A stretch of DNA of 64,000 bases from CAWIXB01 sp963839955 (GCA_963839955.1 CAWIXB010000001.1:3286001-3350000); one strand, 5' to 3'. Counted from the stretch's first letter, positions 50,831 to 59,262 are shown. Notes: generated by a model not told the origin, from the sequence alone. Translations and numbers: made by a program.

Positions 50831-50872
50831 GGCAGTGCGTCAACAGGTCTGCCCGCCTGTTGTCGCACTGCC
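50831..50872. terminator. Bidirectional terminator hairpin between convergent genes
   Basis: Arms GGCAGTGCGTCAACAGG and CCTGTTGTCGCACTGCC pair at 16 of 17 positions around an 8-nt loop. It sits midway between the MFS stop (50792) and the ABC permease stop (50910), so it can serve both strands. No U-tract, as is usual in high-GC actinobacteria. Confidence 0.75.
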
Positions 50873-50909
50873 TCGCCTGTTACGGCACGGGCGGACTACC
50901 GGGCTGCAC

Positions 50910-51644
50910 CTACGCCGTACGGCGTCGCAACGTCGCGGCGCCGAGCCCCAGGGCCAACGCGATGCAGCCGGCGACGATTCCGAGGTCGCGCCACACGTCG
51001 GCAGCCACCTCCGACGACGTGGTGACGGCTCGCATGGCGTCGACGGCGTAGGACAGCGGGAGCAGATCGGAGACGGCGTTCAGTACGTCGGGCATCTCCT
51101 CACGCGGCACCAGCAGCCCGCACAGCAGGAACTGCGGCAAGACCACCGCGGGCAGGAACTGCACCGCCTGGAACTCAGTAGCGGCAAAGGCGCTCACCAA
51201 CAGGCCGAGAGCCACGCCTAGCAAGGCGTCGAGCAGCGCGACGGTGATCACCAGCCACGTCGGTCCTGCGACATCGAGGCCGAAAACAGTGAGCGAGAGT
51301 GCGCTGGCGACACTGACCTGCAGAATGGCGACCAACCCGAAGGCGACGGCGTAGCCGAGCAGGAAGTCGAGCTTGCCGATCGGCATCGTCAGCAGCCGCT
51401 CGAGTGTGCCGGACGTCCGCTCCCGCAGTGTCGCCACCGACGTGACGAGGAACATCACGACGAAGGGGAAGATGCCGAGCAACGGCGCGCCGATCCCGTC
51501 GAAGGTGTCGGTGCCCTCGAAGACCCAGGCCAGCAGGCCCACGAGGACGCAGGGCACGACGAGCAGCAGAGCCAGCGTGCGGTGGTCATGGCGCAGCTGG
51601 GTGAGCACCCGCCGCGCGGTGGCCACAGTGGCATGGAGACTCAT
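50910..51644 (-). CDS. ABC-2 type transporter permease
   Basis: 244-residue ABC-2 membrane protein with six hydrophobic helices. TSGTLERLLTMPIGKLDFLLGY near residue 77 is the characteristic cytoplasmic loop of drug/antibiotic exporters, and the LLPLSYAVDAMRAV end segment is typical. ATG at 51644 overlaps the ATPase stop and has AGGAGG 8 nt upstream. It works with the ATPase; substrate unknown. Confidence 0.9.
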   Translation of the reverse strand: MSLHATVATARRVLTQLRHDHRTLALLLVVPCVLVGLLAWVFEGTDTFDGIGAPLLGIFPFVVMFLVTSVATLRERTSGTLERLLTMPIGKLDFLLGYAVAFGLVAILQVSVASALSLTVFGLDVAGPTWLVITVALLDALLGVALGLLVSAFAATEFQAVQFLPAVVLPQFLLCGLLVPREEMPDVLNAVSDLLPLSYAVDAMRAVTTSSEVAADVWRDLGIVAGCIALALGLGAATLRRRTA

Positions 51645-52375
51645 GCGCTTACCTCCTGGGCCTTCGCGTCGACCAGGTCGAGGAAGGCGGTCTCGATGTC
51701 CTGCCTGCCGGTGCGCTCGAGCAGCGCGCGCGGGGCGTCGTCGGCGAGGATCTCGCCCTCGCGCATCAGCAGCAACCGGTCGCATCGCTGCGCTTCGTCC
51801 ATCACGTGGCTGCTCACCAACAGCGTGACGCCGCGGTCGGCGAGCCGGTGGAACAGCGCCCACAGGTCACGGCGCAGCACCGGGTCGAGGCCGACTGTCG
51901 GCTCGTCGAGGACCAGCACCTCGGGCTGACCAAGCAGTGCCGCCGCGAGCGAGACGCGGGCGCGCTGTCCGCCGGAGAGCGCTCCAGCGACAGCGCCGGC
52001 GTGAGACTCGAGGCTCACCTCGGCGATGACTCGCGCGACATCGCCCGCCGGCGCGCGCAGCACGGCCGCGTAGTAGCGCAGGTTCTCGGTCACGGTCAGG
52101 TCGGCGTAGATCGAGGGTGCCTGGGTCAGGTATCCCACCCTTGCGCGCAGCCCGGCGCTGCCGGCCGGCTCGCCGAGGACCGACACCGACCCGCCGGCGA
52201 CGATCTGCACACCGACCACCGACCTCATCAGCGTCGACTTGCCGCAGCCGCTCGGGCCGAGCAGTCCCACGACCGAGCCCGCGGGCACCGAGAAGCTCAC
52301 CCCGGGCAGTACGGTCCGTCCGCTGCGCACCACGCGGAGGTCGCTCACCACGATCGCGTCGTCGTTTTTCATCAT
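51641..52375 (-). CDS. ABC-2 type transporter ATP-binding protein
   Basis: 244-residue ATPase of the DrrA-like exporter branch. Walker A GPSGCGKS (about residues 41-48), signature LSGGQRARVSLAAAL near 133, Walker B VLVLDEPTVGLDP near 153 and H-loop VSSHVMDEAQ near 187. The double ATG start (MMKND) is embedded in a 16-bp palindrome and has no ribosome-binding site. The TetR gene lies 31 bp upstream on the same strand, so this exporter is probably under its control. Confidence 0.92.
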   Translation of the reverse strand: MMKNDDAIVVSDLRVVRSGRTVLPGVSFSVPAGSVVGLLGPSGCGKSTLMRSVVGVQIVAGGSVSVLGEPAGSAGLRARVGYLTQAPSIYADLTVTENLRYYAAVLRAPAGDVARVIAEVSLESHAGAVAGALSGGQRARVSLAAALLGQPEVLVLDEPTVGLDPVLRRDLWALFHRLADRGVTLLVSSHVMDEAQRCDRLLLMREGEILADDAPRALLERTGRQDIETAFLDLVDAKAQEVSA

Positions 52376-52383
52376 GTGATGAA
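52368..52383. promoter_or_regulatory. TTCATCA-TG-TGATGAA palindrome, putative TetR operator
   Basis: Perfect 7-bp arms with a 2-bp centre, covering the start codons of the ABC ATPase gene and lying between it and the upstream TetR gene. Protein binding here would block initiation on an otherwise leaderless transcript (a CATATT box lies 6 nt before the ATG). Confidence 0.5.
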
Positions 52384-52406
52384 TATGACGCCTTGCCGGC
52401 CTGCTG

Positions 52407-53039
52407 TCAACCCTTCTCGCGGGACCCGTCGCCGACGAGATAGCGCTGAAGAGTGGGTGCCACCAGTGCCACGACCTCGTCCTCGGAGATCGATGCGAGC
52501 GGCTCCAGCCGTACGACGTAGCGCAACAGGACGATGCCGACCATCTGTGCCGCCGCGGCGTTGACCCGCGCCGGGTCGGCGGGGTCGACCGCGTTCGCCA
52601 CCCGGGCCATCAGCACCTGGCTGACGAACTCCCGCAGCATCGCCGCACCCTGCTCCCCGGTCGTCGCCGATCGCAGCATGCCGAGCATCGGCGCGCGGAA
52701 TTCCGGGTCGGCCCAGACACCGAGGAAGAAGCGGGCCAGCCGCTCGCCGAGGGTGTCGGTGTCACCGGCGAGGACCTCCGACACGCGCTCACCGGGCGCG
52801 AACGGCAGCCGCATCGCGGCGGCGAAGATGTCCTCCTTGCTGCCGAGGTAGTGGTGCACGAGCGAAGGGTCGACGCCCGCCGCGCGTGCGATGCCACGCA
52901 CGCTTGCCGCGTCGTAGCCCTTCGCGGCGAACTCCGTGCGGGCGGCGGCCAGGATCGACTCCCGGGTGTCGCCCGACGCGACGCCGGGAGGACGACCCGG
53001 CCCGCGCCGGGCCACTGCCTTCTTCGCCGGCGGCGTCAT
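52407..53039 (-). CDS. TetR family transcriptional regulator
   Basis: 210-residue regulator. The N-terminal HTH is TRESILAAARTEFAAKGYDA, then ASVRGIARAAGVDPSLVHHY, about residues 25-65, preceded by a basic AT-hook-like RRGPGRPPG. The C-terminal part is a helical ligand-binding domain. The next genes encode a drug-type ABC exporter, so a role as its repressor is likely. ATG overlaps the methyltransferase stop (ATGA). Confidence 0.9.
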   Translation of the reverse strand: MTPPAKKAVARRGPGRPPGVASGDTRESILAAARTEFAAKGYDAASVRGIARAAGVDPSLVHHYLGSKEDIFAAAMRLPFAPGERVSEVLAGDTDTLGERLARFFLGVWADPEFRAPMLGMLRSATTGEQGAAMLREFVSQVLMARVANAVDPADPARVNAAAAQMVGIVLLRYVVRLEPLASISEDEVVALVAPTLQRYLVGDGSREKG

Positions 53040-53785
53040 CGTCGCGCCACCCACACCCGCGTGACGTAAGACACCGACACGACTCCCCGAGGGAACTCCT
53101 CGTCGAGCCGGGCACGCATGACGCCCAGCACCTCGCGTTGCACATCGGGCGCGAGTGCGGCAATGAAGGAGTGCGTGCTGTAGTCGGCCAGCAGCTCGTC
53201 GGCCGACAGCGTGCGTGTCCATGGGATCTCCACCTTGCGGACCCACGCGAACAACCCGGACGCGGTGAGGTCGCTGCCCCAGTCACCCTCGCCGAGATTG
53301 CGTTCGAGGGACGGCGCCAGCCTTTCGGCAGCGTCACTGTAGGCGTCGTACCACTCCTCGCCCTGCGCCTGCGCGAGGTTCCACCACGTCGCGAGTACCC
53401 CGCGATTGCGCAGCACCCGCGCGCATTCGGGCATCGCACGGACAGCATCGACCCAGTGCCACGACTGCGCGTAGGTGACGAGGTCGAAGAGCCCACTCCG
53501 CAGTGGCAACGCGTTGCCGTCGCCGACGACCGCGCGCACCCGCGACGTCGAACGCGACCGCAGCACCGCGAGCACGCCGGGTCCCGCATCGACGGCGACG
53601 ACGTTCGCACCACGGCCGGCGAGGGCACGCGTCGCGATGCCTGTGCCGGCGCCGACGTCGAGCACGTCGGCGCGCAGCAGCGGCTGGCCGATCGCCGACT
53701 CCAGCACGTCGTAGAGCGGCGCCGGGTAGTCGGGACGCGCGGCGTCGTACTCGCGCGCGACGTGGTCGAACGCCGTACGCGTCAC
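53036..53785 (-). CDS. SAM-dependent class I methyltransferase
   Basis: 249-residue methyltransferase. VLDVGAGTGIATRALAGRGA near residue 41 is the SAM site; VVAVDAGPGVL, GDGNALPLRSGLFDLVTYAQ and the WHWVDAVRAMPECARVLR segment follow, a pattern seen in the Methyltransf_11 group. The methyl acceptor is unknown. GTG at 53785 overlaps the stop of the isomerase-like gene, so the isomerase, methyltransferase, TetR and exporter genes form one minus-strand operon. Confidence 0.85.
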   Translation of the reverse strand: MTRTAFDHVAREYDAARPDYPAPLYDVLESAIGQPLLRADVLDVGAGTGIATRALAGRGANVVAVDAGPGVLAVLRSRSTSRVRAVVGDGNALPLRSGLFDLVTYAQSWHWVDAVRAMPECARVLRNRGVLATWWNLAQAQGEEWYDAYSDAAERLAPSLERNLGEGDWGSDLTASGLFAWVRKVEIPWTRTLSADELLADYSTHSFIAALAPDVQREVLGVMRARLDEEFPRGVVSVSYVTRVWVARR

Positions 53786-54615
53786 TGCACAGCCTCGCCC
53801 GCACTGCTCGCGGCAGCCGCCGCGAGGTTGAGTCGCGCGAAGGCGAGGCCTTCGGCGAGGTCGGCCTCGCGCTCGTCCCGGTTGGTCGCGCGCCTGGTGT
53901 TGATCTCGAGCACCACCGACTGCGTGAAGCCGCGACGTGCCAGGCGTTCGAGCACCTCCGCGCACGGCTGCCGTCCGCGCCCGGGCACCAGGTGCTCGTC
54001 CTTGTTGGAGCCGAAGCCGTCGGCGAGGTGCACGTGGGCGAGACGGTCACCGAGCGCCTCCAGCGTCTCGAGCGCGTCGGACCCGGACACGGCTGTGTGG
54101 GACAGGTCGAGGGTAGTGGCGGGACAGTCGAGCTCGAGGAGGTCCCAGTGCGGGAGGTACGCCGTGACCTCGCGGTTGCGGGCCCGCCACGGGAACATGT
54201 TCTCCACGGCGAAGACCACGTCCGTCTCCTGCTGCATCCGCTGGAGACCTTCGACGAACGTGCGCGCATAGTCGCGCTGCCACCGGAACGGCGGGTGCAC
54301 CACGACGGTCTTCGCACCAACGGTCTCGGCGGCGGCACGTGCTCGTTCGAGCTTGACCCAGGGATCGGCGGTCCAGACCCGCTGGGTCAGCAGCAGGCAG
54401 GGCGCGTGGATGGCGAGCACCGGAACGCCGAAGCGGTCGGAGAGACCGCGCAGCGCCTCGGGATCCTGGCTCACCGGGTCGGTCCAGACCATCACCTCGA
54501 CGCCGTCGAAGCCGAGGTCGGCCGCCATCTCGAAAGCCGTCGTGCACGACTCCGGGTAGCAGGACGCCGTCGACAGGGCGACCCTCGCCCTCGGAACGCG
54601 CACCACGGCTGCCAC
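53782..54615 (-). CDS. Sugar phosphate isomerase/epimerase-like TIM barrel protein
   Basis: 277-residue AP-endonuclease-2-type TIM barrel. Metal-site residues are visible in AIHAPC, VVHPPFRWQ, FAVENMFPW, DLSHTAVSG, HVHLADGFGSNKDEHLVPG and VLEINTRR. The KDEHLVPGRG end of that motif is common in sugar isomerases of this superfamily. Substrate unknown. GTG at 54615, 6 nt after a -10 box; a second in-frame GTG lies three codons later. Confidence 0.82.
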   Translation of the reverse strand: MAAVVRVPRARVALSTASCYPESCTTAFEMAADLGFDGVEVMVWTDPVSQDPEALRGLSDRFGVPVLAIHAPCLLLTQRVWTADPWVKLERARAAAETVGAKTVVVHPPFRWQRDYARTFVEGLQRMQQETDVVFAVENMFPWRARNREVTAYLPHWDLLELDCPATTLDLSHTAVSGSDALETLEALGDRLAHVHLADGFGSNKDEHLVPGRGRQPCAEVLERLARRGFTQSVVLEINTRRATNRDEREADLAEGLAFARLNLAAAAASSAGEAVQ

Positions 54616-54621
54616 GACTCA

Positions 54622-54627
54622 ACTGTA
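54622..54627 (-). promoter_or_regulatory. -10 box for leaderless isomerase operon
   Basis: On the minus strand TACAGT ends 6 nt before the GTG at 54615. It is back to back with the plus-strand box at 54665. Confidence 0.5.
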
Positions 54628-54664
54628 TGGGCGGTAGACCGTGCAGCCTCGACTCGGCGGGACA

Positions 54665-54670
54665 TAGGGT
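54665..54670 (+). promoter_or_regulatory. -10 box for leaderless Cys-rich protein gene
   Basis: TAGGGT ends 6 nt before the GTG at 54677; no ribosome-binding site is present. Confidence 0.5.
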
Positions 54671-54676
54671 GACCTG

Positions 54677-55441
54677 GTGCCCGAAGTTCCCCTCGACTTC
54701 CCCCGTGCCTGGATCGAGTTCGTCGACCCTGCCGACGAAGATCAGACGTTCCGTTGCGACTTGACCTGGCTGACGTCGCGCTGGGAGTGCATCTTCGGCA
54801 ACGGCTGCCAGGGCATCTACGCCGACCAGCCTGCAGACACCGGTTGCTGCTCGCTCGGCGCGCACTTCTCCGACAAGGACGACGAAAAGAGGGTGCGCAA
54901 GTACGTCAAGCAGCTCACGCCCGAGACCTGGCAGCACTACTCGAAGAGGTGGACCGAGACCGACGAGGAGGGGTCGCGCAAGACGCGGGTCGTCGACGGT
55001 GCGTGCATCTTCGCCAACCGGGCCGACTTCGAGGGTGGCGCGGGCTGTGCCCTGCACGGTCTCGCGCTGCGCAACGGACAGCACTTCCTCGAGACGAAGC
55101 CGGACGTGTGCTGGCAGCTGCCGATCAGGCGCACCTACGACCACGTCGAGCGGCCGGACGACACCAGCCAGCTGGTCATCACCATCGCGGAGTACGACCG
55201 GCGCGGCTGGGGTCCGGGCGGGCATGACCTCGATTGGTACTGCAGCGGCAACACCGAGGCGCACGGTGCCGCCGACCCGGTCTACGTCTCGATGGAGGCC
55301 GAGCTGGTCGAGCTCATGGGCCGGCCCGCCTACGACGAGCTGGTCCGCCACTGCGAGGAACGGCTCGCCAATCGCCGGATCCTCGCGCTCCACCCCGCCG
55401 ACCCACCCAGCCGGTCCGCCGGACGGCGCGCCGCACGGTGA
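54677..55441 (+). CDS. Cys-rich YkgJ/DUF3109-like protein
   Basis: 254-residue soluble protein with about ten cysteines. C27, C38, C44, C57 and C58 fall in the first 60 residues (CIFGNGCQG; TGCCSLG). A second group, C110 (DGACIF), C124 (GCALH) and C145 (KPDVCWQLP), fits the C-x-F...C-x-[ILH]...[RK]P-x-x-C pattern of YkgJ/DUF3109 proteins, thought to bind Zn or Fe-S. The function is unknown. It stands before PIG-L, radA and disA on the same strand, each with its own promoter. Confidence 0.7.
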   Translation: MPEVPLDFPRAWIEFVDPADEDQTFRCDLTWLTSRWECIFGNGCQGIYADQPADTGCCSLGAHFSDKDDEKRVRKYVKQLTPETWQHYSKRWTETDEEGSRKTRVVDGACIFANRADFEGGAGCALHGLALRNGQHFLETKPDVCWQLPIRRTYDHVERPDDTSQLVITIAEYDRRGWGPGGHDLDWYCSGNTEAHGAADPVYVSMEAELVELMGRPAYDELVRHCEERLANRRILALHPADPPSRSAGRRAAR

Positions 55442-55460
55442 CGTGAAGGCCGGCGCCGAC

Positions 55461-55466
55461 TAGCGT
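55461..55466 (+). promoter_or_regulatory. -10 box for leaderless PIG-L gene
   Basis: TAGCGT ends 7 nt before the ATG at 55474; no ribosome-binding site is present. Confidence 0.55.
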
Positions 55467-55473
55467 CCGCGCC

Positions 55474-56193
55474 ATGAGCGGCGACAACCCCCTGGGCACC
55501 ATCCTCGGCATCTGGGCACATCCGGACGACGAGACCTACCTGTGCGGTGGGCTGATGGCCCGCGCGGCTCTGGCCGGTGACCGCGTCGTATGCATCACCG
55601 CGACCCGCGGGGAGCTGGGCTCGCCCGACGAGGCGCGCTGGCCCTCGGGCGCGCCGCTGGCCGCCGTACGCACCCGTGAGCTCGAGTCCGCGCTGGCCGA
55701 GCTCGGCGTCACCGAGCACCACTGGCTCGACTACCCCGACGGCGGGTGCATGTCGGTCGACCAGGACGACGCGGTACGCCGGGTCAGCGAGGTGATGGCG
55801 GAGGTGCGCCCGGACACGGTGCTGACGTTCGGGCCCGAGGGCATGACGGGACATGACGACCACAAGTGCGCGAGCAACTGGGCGACCGAGGCCCGGCGCA
55901 AGGTGGCTCCCGACGCCGTGCTGGGCTACGCGACGAAGACGCCCGAGTGGCTGGCGCGCTTCCGGGCTCGCCTCGACGAGCAGAACGTCTTCATGGGCTC
56001 CGAGCCGCCCATGACACCGGCCGACGAGTGCCTGATCCTCGAGGACTTCCGGGGTGAGCTCCTCGACGTCAAGCTGCACGCCATGCTCGCCATGACGAGC
56101 CAGATCGAGCCGCTGATCGCCGCGCTGGGCCAGGATTTCTTCCGCCAGGGCATGTCCGAGGAAGCCTTCCGCCGTCCTGACGCCGATGCCTGA
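55474..56193 (+). CDS. PIG-L family deacetylase
   Basis: 239-residue LmbE-like Zn-dependent deacetylase. The metal motif WAHPDDETYLCGG is near residue 14, with ATRGELG and GHDDHKCAS (about residues 128-136) providing the remaining His/Asp. Paralogues in actinobacteria include the mycothiol enzymes MshB and Mca. Nothing here ties this one to mycothiol, so the substrate is an open N-acetyl compound. Confidence 0.85.
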   Translation: MSGDNPLGTILGIWAHPDDETYLCGGLMARAALAGDRVVCITATRGELGSPDEARWPSGAPLAAVRTRELESALAELGVTEHHWLDYPDGGCMSVDQDDAVRRVSEVMAEVRPDTVLTFGPEGMTGHDDHKCASNWATEARRKVAPDAVLGYATKTPEWLARFRARLDEQNVFMGSEPPMTPADECLILEDFRGELLDVKLHAMLAMTSQIEPLIAALGQDFFRQGMSEEAFRRPDADA

Positions 56194-56276
56194 CGCCGAC
56201 GCCTGACGCTGACCCCCCTGACGGGGAAACACTTCGCCAGGCGGCACGCCTGCGGCGTTCTGTCGGTGGTCACACC

Positions 56277-56282
56277 TAACCT
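56277..56282 (+). promoter_or_regulatory. -10 box for leaderless radA transcript
   Basis: TAACCT ends 7 nt before the radA ATG; no ribosome-binding site is present. Confidence 0.6.
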
Positions 56283-56289
56283 CGCCATC

Positions 56290-57681
56290 ATGGCGAAGAC
56301 CGCGACCCGCGAGCGGGCGGCCTACCGCTGCGGCGACTGCGGCTGGCAGACGTCCAAGTGGGTCGGCCGCTGCGGCGAGTGCCAGGCGTGGGGCACCGTC
56401 GAGGACGCGACCGCTCCCAAGGTCCGCACCACAGCGGCCGGGCCGGTCAGCGCCGCCGCCCAGCCCATCGCCGACGTCGACATCGAGGCGGCACGGGCGC
56501 AGCCGACCCGGGTGGCCGAGCTCGACCGGGTGCTCGGCGGCGGGCTGGTGCCCGGCGCGGTGGTGCTGCTGGCGGGCGAGCCGGGCGTGGGCAAGTCGAC
56601 CCTGCTGCTCGACGTCGCCGCGAGGTACGCCGAGAGTCGGCGCGCGCTGTTCGTCACGGGTGAGGAGTCGCCCGCCCAGGTGCGGCTGCGCGCCGAGCGC
56701 ATCGGTGCGCTGCGCGACGACCTCTACCTCGCCGCGGAGAACGACCTGGCCGCCGTCCTCGGCCACATCGACGCGGTCAAGCCCGACCTCCTGATCGTCG
56801 ACTCTGTGCAGACCGTGGCCAGCGCCGAGGTCGACGGCTCACCGGGCAACGTGAGCCAGGTGCGCGAGGTCGCCGCCGCACTCATCCGGGTGGCCAAGGA
56901 GCGTGGCATCGCGACCGTGCTCGTCGGCCACGTCACCAAGGACGGGTCCATCGCCGGGCCGCGCGTGCTCGAGCACCTCGTCGACGTCGTGCTGCACTTC
57001 GAGGGCGAGCGCCACTCCCGGTTGCGCATGGTGCGCGGCATCAAGAACCGGTTCGGCCCCTCCGACGAGGTCGGCTGCTTCGACCTGTCCGACGACGGCA
57101 TCGAGGGGCTCGCCGACCCGAGCGGCCTGTTCCTGTCCCGCCGGGCCGAGGCCGCGCCCGGCACCTGCGTGACGGTGGCGCTCGAGGGTAAGCGACCGCT
57201 GCTCGCCGAGGTGCAGGCGCTGGTCGCGGCGTCCACGCTGGCCAACCCGCGCCGCACGACGAGCGGCCTCGACTCGGGACGGGTCGCCATGGTCCTCGCG
57301 GTCCTGGATCGCCGAGCGAACGTGCGGCTGCGCGAGCGCGACGTCTACGCGGCGACGGTGGGAGGCGTGCGCCTCACCGAGCCGGCGACCGACTTGGCGT
57401 TGGCGCTGGCCGTCGCCGGAGGCGCGCGGGACGAGGCGCTGGCGAGCGGACTGGTCGCCTTCGGCGAGGTCGGACTGGCCGGCGAGGTGCGGCGCGTGAC
57501 CGGCGTCGGTCGCCGGCTGGCCGAGGCGTCCAGGCTCGGCTTCACTCATGCGCTCGTGCCACCCGACCCCGGCAAGGTGCCAGCAGGCATCACCGTGATC
57601 GAAGTGACGGACGTGAACCGTGCTCTGCGTGTGGCGTTCCCCGGAGCCGACGTGCTGCCCTTCGCCAGTCGCCGGGTGTGA
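56290..57681 (+). CDS. radA: DNA repair protein RadA
   Basis: 463-residue branch-migration helicase of recombination repair. An N-terminal zinc finger (C14, C17, C28, C31) is followed by the RecA-like ATPase with Walker A GEPGVGKS (residues 96-103), the RadA-specific KNRFGPSDEVG motif and a LonB-like C-terminal domain. ATG at 56290 was chosen; it follows the -10 box at 7 nt. radA-disA adjacency is conserved in actinobacteria and Firmicutes. Confidence 0.96.
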   Translation: MAKTATRERAAYRCGDCGWQTSKWVGRCGECQAWGTVEDATAPKVRTTAAGPVSAAAQPIADVDIEAARAQPTRVAELDRVLGGGLVPGAVVLLAGEPGVGKSTLLLDVAARYAESRRALFVTGEESPAQVRLRAERIGALRDDLYLAAENDLAAVLGHIDAVKPDLLIVDSVQTVASAEVDGSPGNVSQVREVAAALIRVAKERGIATVLVGHVTKDGSIAGPRVLEHLVDVVLHFEGERHSRLRMVRGIKNRFGPSDEVGCFDLSDDGIEGLADPSGLFLSRRAEAAPGTCVTVALEGKRPLLAEVQALVAASTLANPRRTTSGLDSGRVAMVLAVLDRRANVRLRERDVYAATVGGVRLTEPATDLALALAVAGGARDEALASGLVAFGEVGLAGEVRRVTGVGRRLAEASRLGFTHALVPPDPGKVPAGITVIEVTDVNRALRVAFPGADVLPFASRRV

Positions 57682-57786
57682 GGGGCGCACGCGATTCGGC
57701 GCGGGATCACGGCGGTGGTAGACCGGAACACGAGGTGTTGTCATCTCGTAACTCGTTGACGCCCCCTTTCGCACGATGCGTCACCT

Positions 57787-57792
57787 TAGAAT
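57787..57792 (+). promoter_or_regulatory. -10 box of disA
   Basis: TAGAAT is close to the TATAAT consensus. The transcript would start near 57799, with GGGAG about 8 nt before the disA GTG. The only TTGACG upstream (57756-57761) is 25 nt away, too far for a normal -35. Confidence 0.5.
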
Positions 57793-57826
57793 CGTTCCTG
57801 TTGGTCCGAGCTCGGGAGAGAGTCCA

Positions 57827-58912
57827 GTGGTAGCCACGGATAGGCCCGACGACGCCCTGCGCGCAACGCTCGCGGCCGTCGCCCCGGGCACCGCGCTGCG
57901 GGACGGGCTCGAGCGCATCCTGCGCGGCCACACGGGGGCGCTCATCGTCCTGGGCCATGACAAGGGTGTCGCCGAGCTGTGCACCGGCGGGTTCACCCTC
58001 GACGTGGAGTTCAACTCGACCCGGCTGCGCGAGCTCGCCAAGATGGACGGCGCCATCGTCATCGACCGCGACTGCACCAAGATCCTGCGCGCCGCCGTGC
58101 AGATGGTGCCCGACTCCGCCATCCCCACCGACGAGTCGGGGACCCGCCACCGCACCGCGGACCGGGTGAACAAGCAGACCGGGCTGCCGGTCATCTCGGT
58201 GAGCCAGTCGATGAGCATCATCGCGCTCTACGTGGGCGGCCAGCGCTACGTCCTCGAGGACTCCACCCAGATCCTGTCCCGGGCCAACCAGGCCCTGGCC
58301 ACCCTCGAGCGCTACAAGCTGCGCCTCGACGAGGTCTCCGGCACGCTGTCCGCCCTGGAGATCGAGGACCTCGTCACCGTCCGCGACGTCTCCGCCGTGT
58401 CGCAGCGCCTCGAGATGGTGCGCCGCATCGCCGGCGAGATCGAGGGGTACGTCGTCGAGCTGGGCACCGACGGCCGGCTGCTCACGCTCCAGCTCGACGA
58501 GCTGATCGCCGGCGTGGAGCCCGACCGCGAGCTCATCGCCCGCGACTACCTGCCTGCGCCGACCGGCCGCCGCTCGCGCACGCTCGACCACGTCATGGCC
58601 GCGCTCGACGAGCTCGACGCGCTGGAGCTGCTCGACCTCGCTGCGGTGGCCCGGGCACTGGGCTACAGCGGTGGCGAGGAGCTCGACGTCGCGGTCAGCC
58701 CGCGTGGCTACCGACTGCTCGCCCGGGTGCAACGCCTACCGGGCCTCGTCATCGACCGGCTCGTCGAGCACTTCGGGAGCCTGCAGAAGCTGCTGGCCGC
58801 CAGCATCGACGACCTGCAGGCCGTCGACGGCGTGGGCGAGTCCCGAGCCCGAAGCGTGCGCGAGGGCCTGTCGCGCCTCGCCGAGTCGTCCATCCTCGAG
58901 CGATACGTCTGA
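57827..58912 (+). CDS. disA: DNA-integrity-scanning diadenylate cyclase DisA
   Basis: Makes c-di-AMP from two ATP molecules and couples it to DNA integrity. The 361-residue product has the DAC domain with MDGAIVIDRD (DGA at 74-76) and GTRHRTADR (RHR at 107-109), then a linker and C-terminal HhH DNA-binding domain (AASIDDLQAVDGVGESRARS). GTG at 57827 was chosen for the GGGAG ribosome-binding site; the longer frame from 57776 crosses the promoter. It sits downstream of radA, whose protein restrains DisA in Bacillus. Confidence 0.96.
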   Translation: MVATDRPDDALRATLAAVAPGTALRDGLERILRGHTGALIVLGHDKGVAELCTGGFTLDVEFNSTRLRELAKMDGAIVIDRDCTKILRAAVQMVPDSAIPTDESGTRHRTADRVNKQTGLPVISVSQSMSIIALYVGGQRYVLEDSTQILSRANQALATLERYKLRLDEVSGTLSALEIEDLVTVRDVSAVSQRLEMVRRIAGEIEGYVVELGTDGRLLTLQLDELIAGVEPDRELIARDYLPAPTGRRSRTLDHVMAALDELDALELLDLAAVARALGYSGGEELDVAVSPRGYRLLARVQRLPGLVIDRLVEHFGSLQKLLAASIDDLQAVDGVGESRARSVREGLSRLAESSILERYV

Positions 58913-58917
58913 CCGCA

Positions 58918-58933
58918 CGGGCCCTACGGCCCG
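58918..58933. terminator. Hairpin 1 between disA and the che operon
   Basis: CGGGCC and GGCCCG with a 4-nt loop, 6 bp after the disA stop. Paired with a second hairpin at 58939, it can serve as a bidirectional terminator for the convergent genes. Confidence 0.55.
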
Positions 58934-58938
58934 CGGCG

Positions 58939-58958
58939 GGTGACAGGACAGTGTCACC
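58939..58958. terminator. Hairpin 2 between disA and the che operon
   Basis: GGTGACA and TGTCACC with a 6-nt loop, ending 5 bp before the stop of the small membrane protein gene (minus strand). Confidence 0.55.
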
Positions 58959-58962
58959 GTCG

Positions 58963-59259
58963 TCAGCGGCGACGCCGCCGTCCAGGTGAGGTCGGCGGCC
59001 CGGGGTCGTGCAGCCCCCGCAGCGAGATGAGCATGGCGCCGAACCCGGCGATCCCGCCGACGCAGCCGAACGCCAGGGTGCGTTCCCCGGTCCAGGCCAC
59101 CCATGCTCCGACGGCCACCGAGAGAGTGATGCCCACGAGCGCGACGATCTGCAGCGCCCCACGGTGCTGGTAGGCCCAGCGCTCCAGCGGCGAGCCGCTC
59201 GGATGGTCGTCCACGACCCAGATCTTGCCGGGCCGCTCCGTCGGGCGGCGAGGCGCCAC
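58963..59259 (-). CDS. Small two-helix membrane protein, last gene of the che operon
   Basis: 98-residue protein with two transmembrane helices (GALQIVALVGITLSVAVGAW about residues 33-53; TLAFGCVGGIAGFGAMLISL about 60-80) and a basic C-terminus (PGRRRRR). No known domain. It is the last gene of cheB-cheR-cheW and starts with a GTG 3 bp after the cheW stop, so it is probably made together with them. Its role is unknown; it may be a membrane partner of the CheW protein. Confidence 0.7.
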   Translation of the reverse strand: MAPRRPTERPGKIWVVDDHPSGSPLERWAYQHRGALQIVALVGITLSVAVGAWVAWTGERTLAFGCVGGIAGFGAMLISLRGLHDPGPPTSPGRRRRR

Positions 59260-59262
59260 CCC

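Noticed and set aside
57756..57761. TTGACG as -35 box of disA
   Set aside because: It is 25 nt from the TAGAAT -10 box, too far for a normal sigma-70 type promoter.
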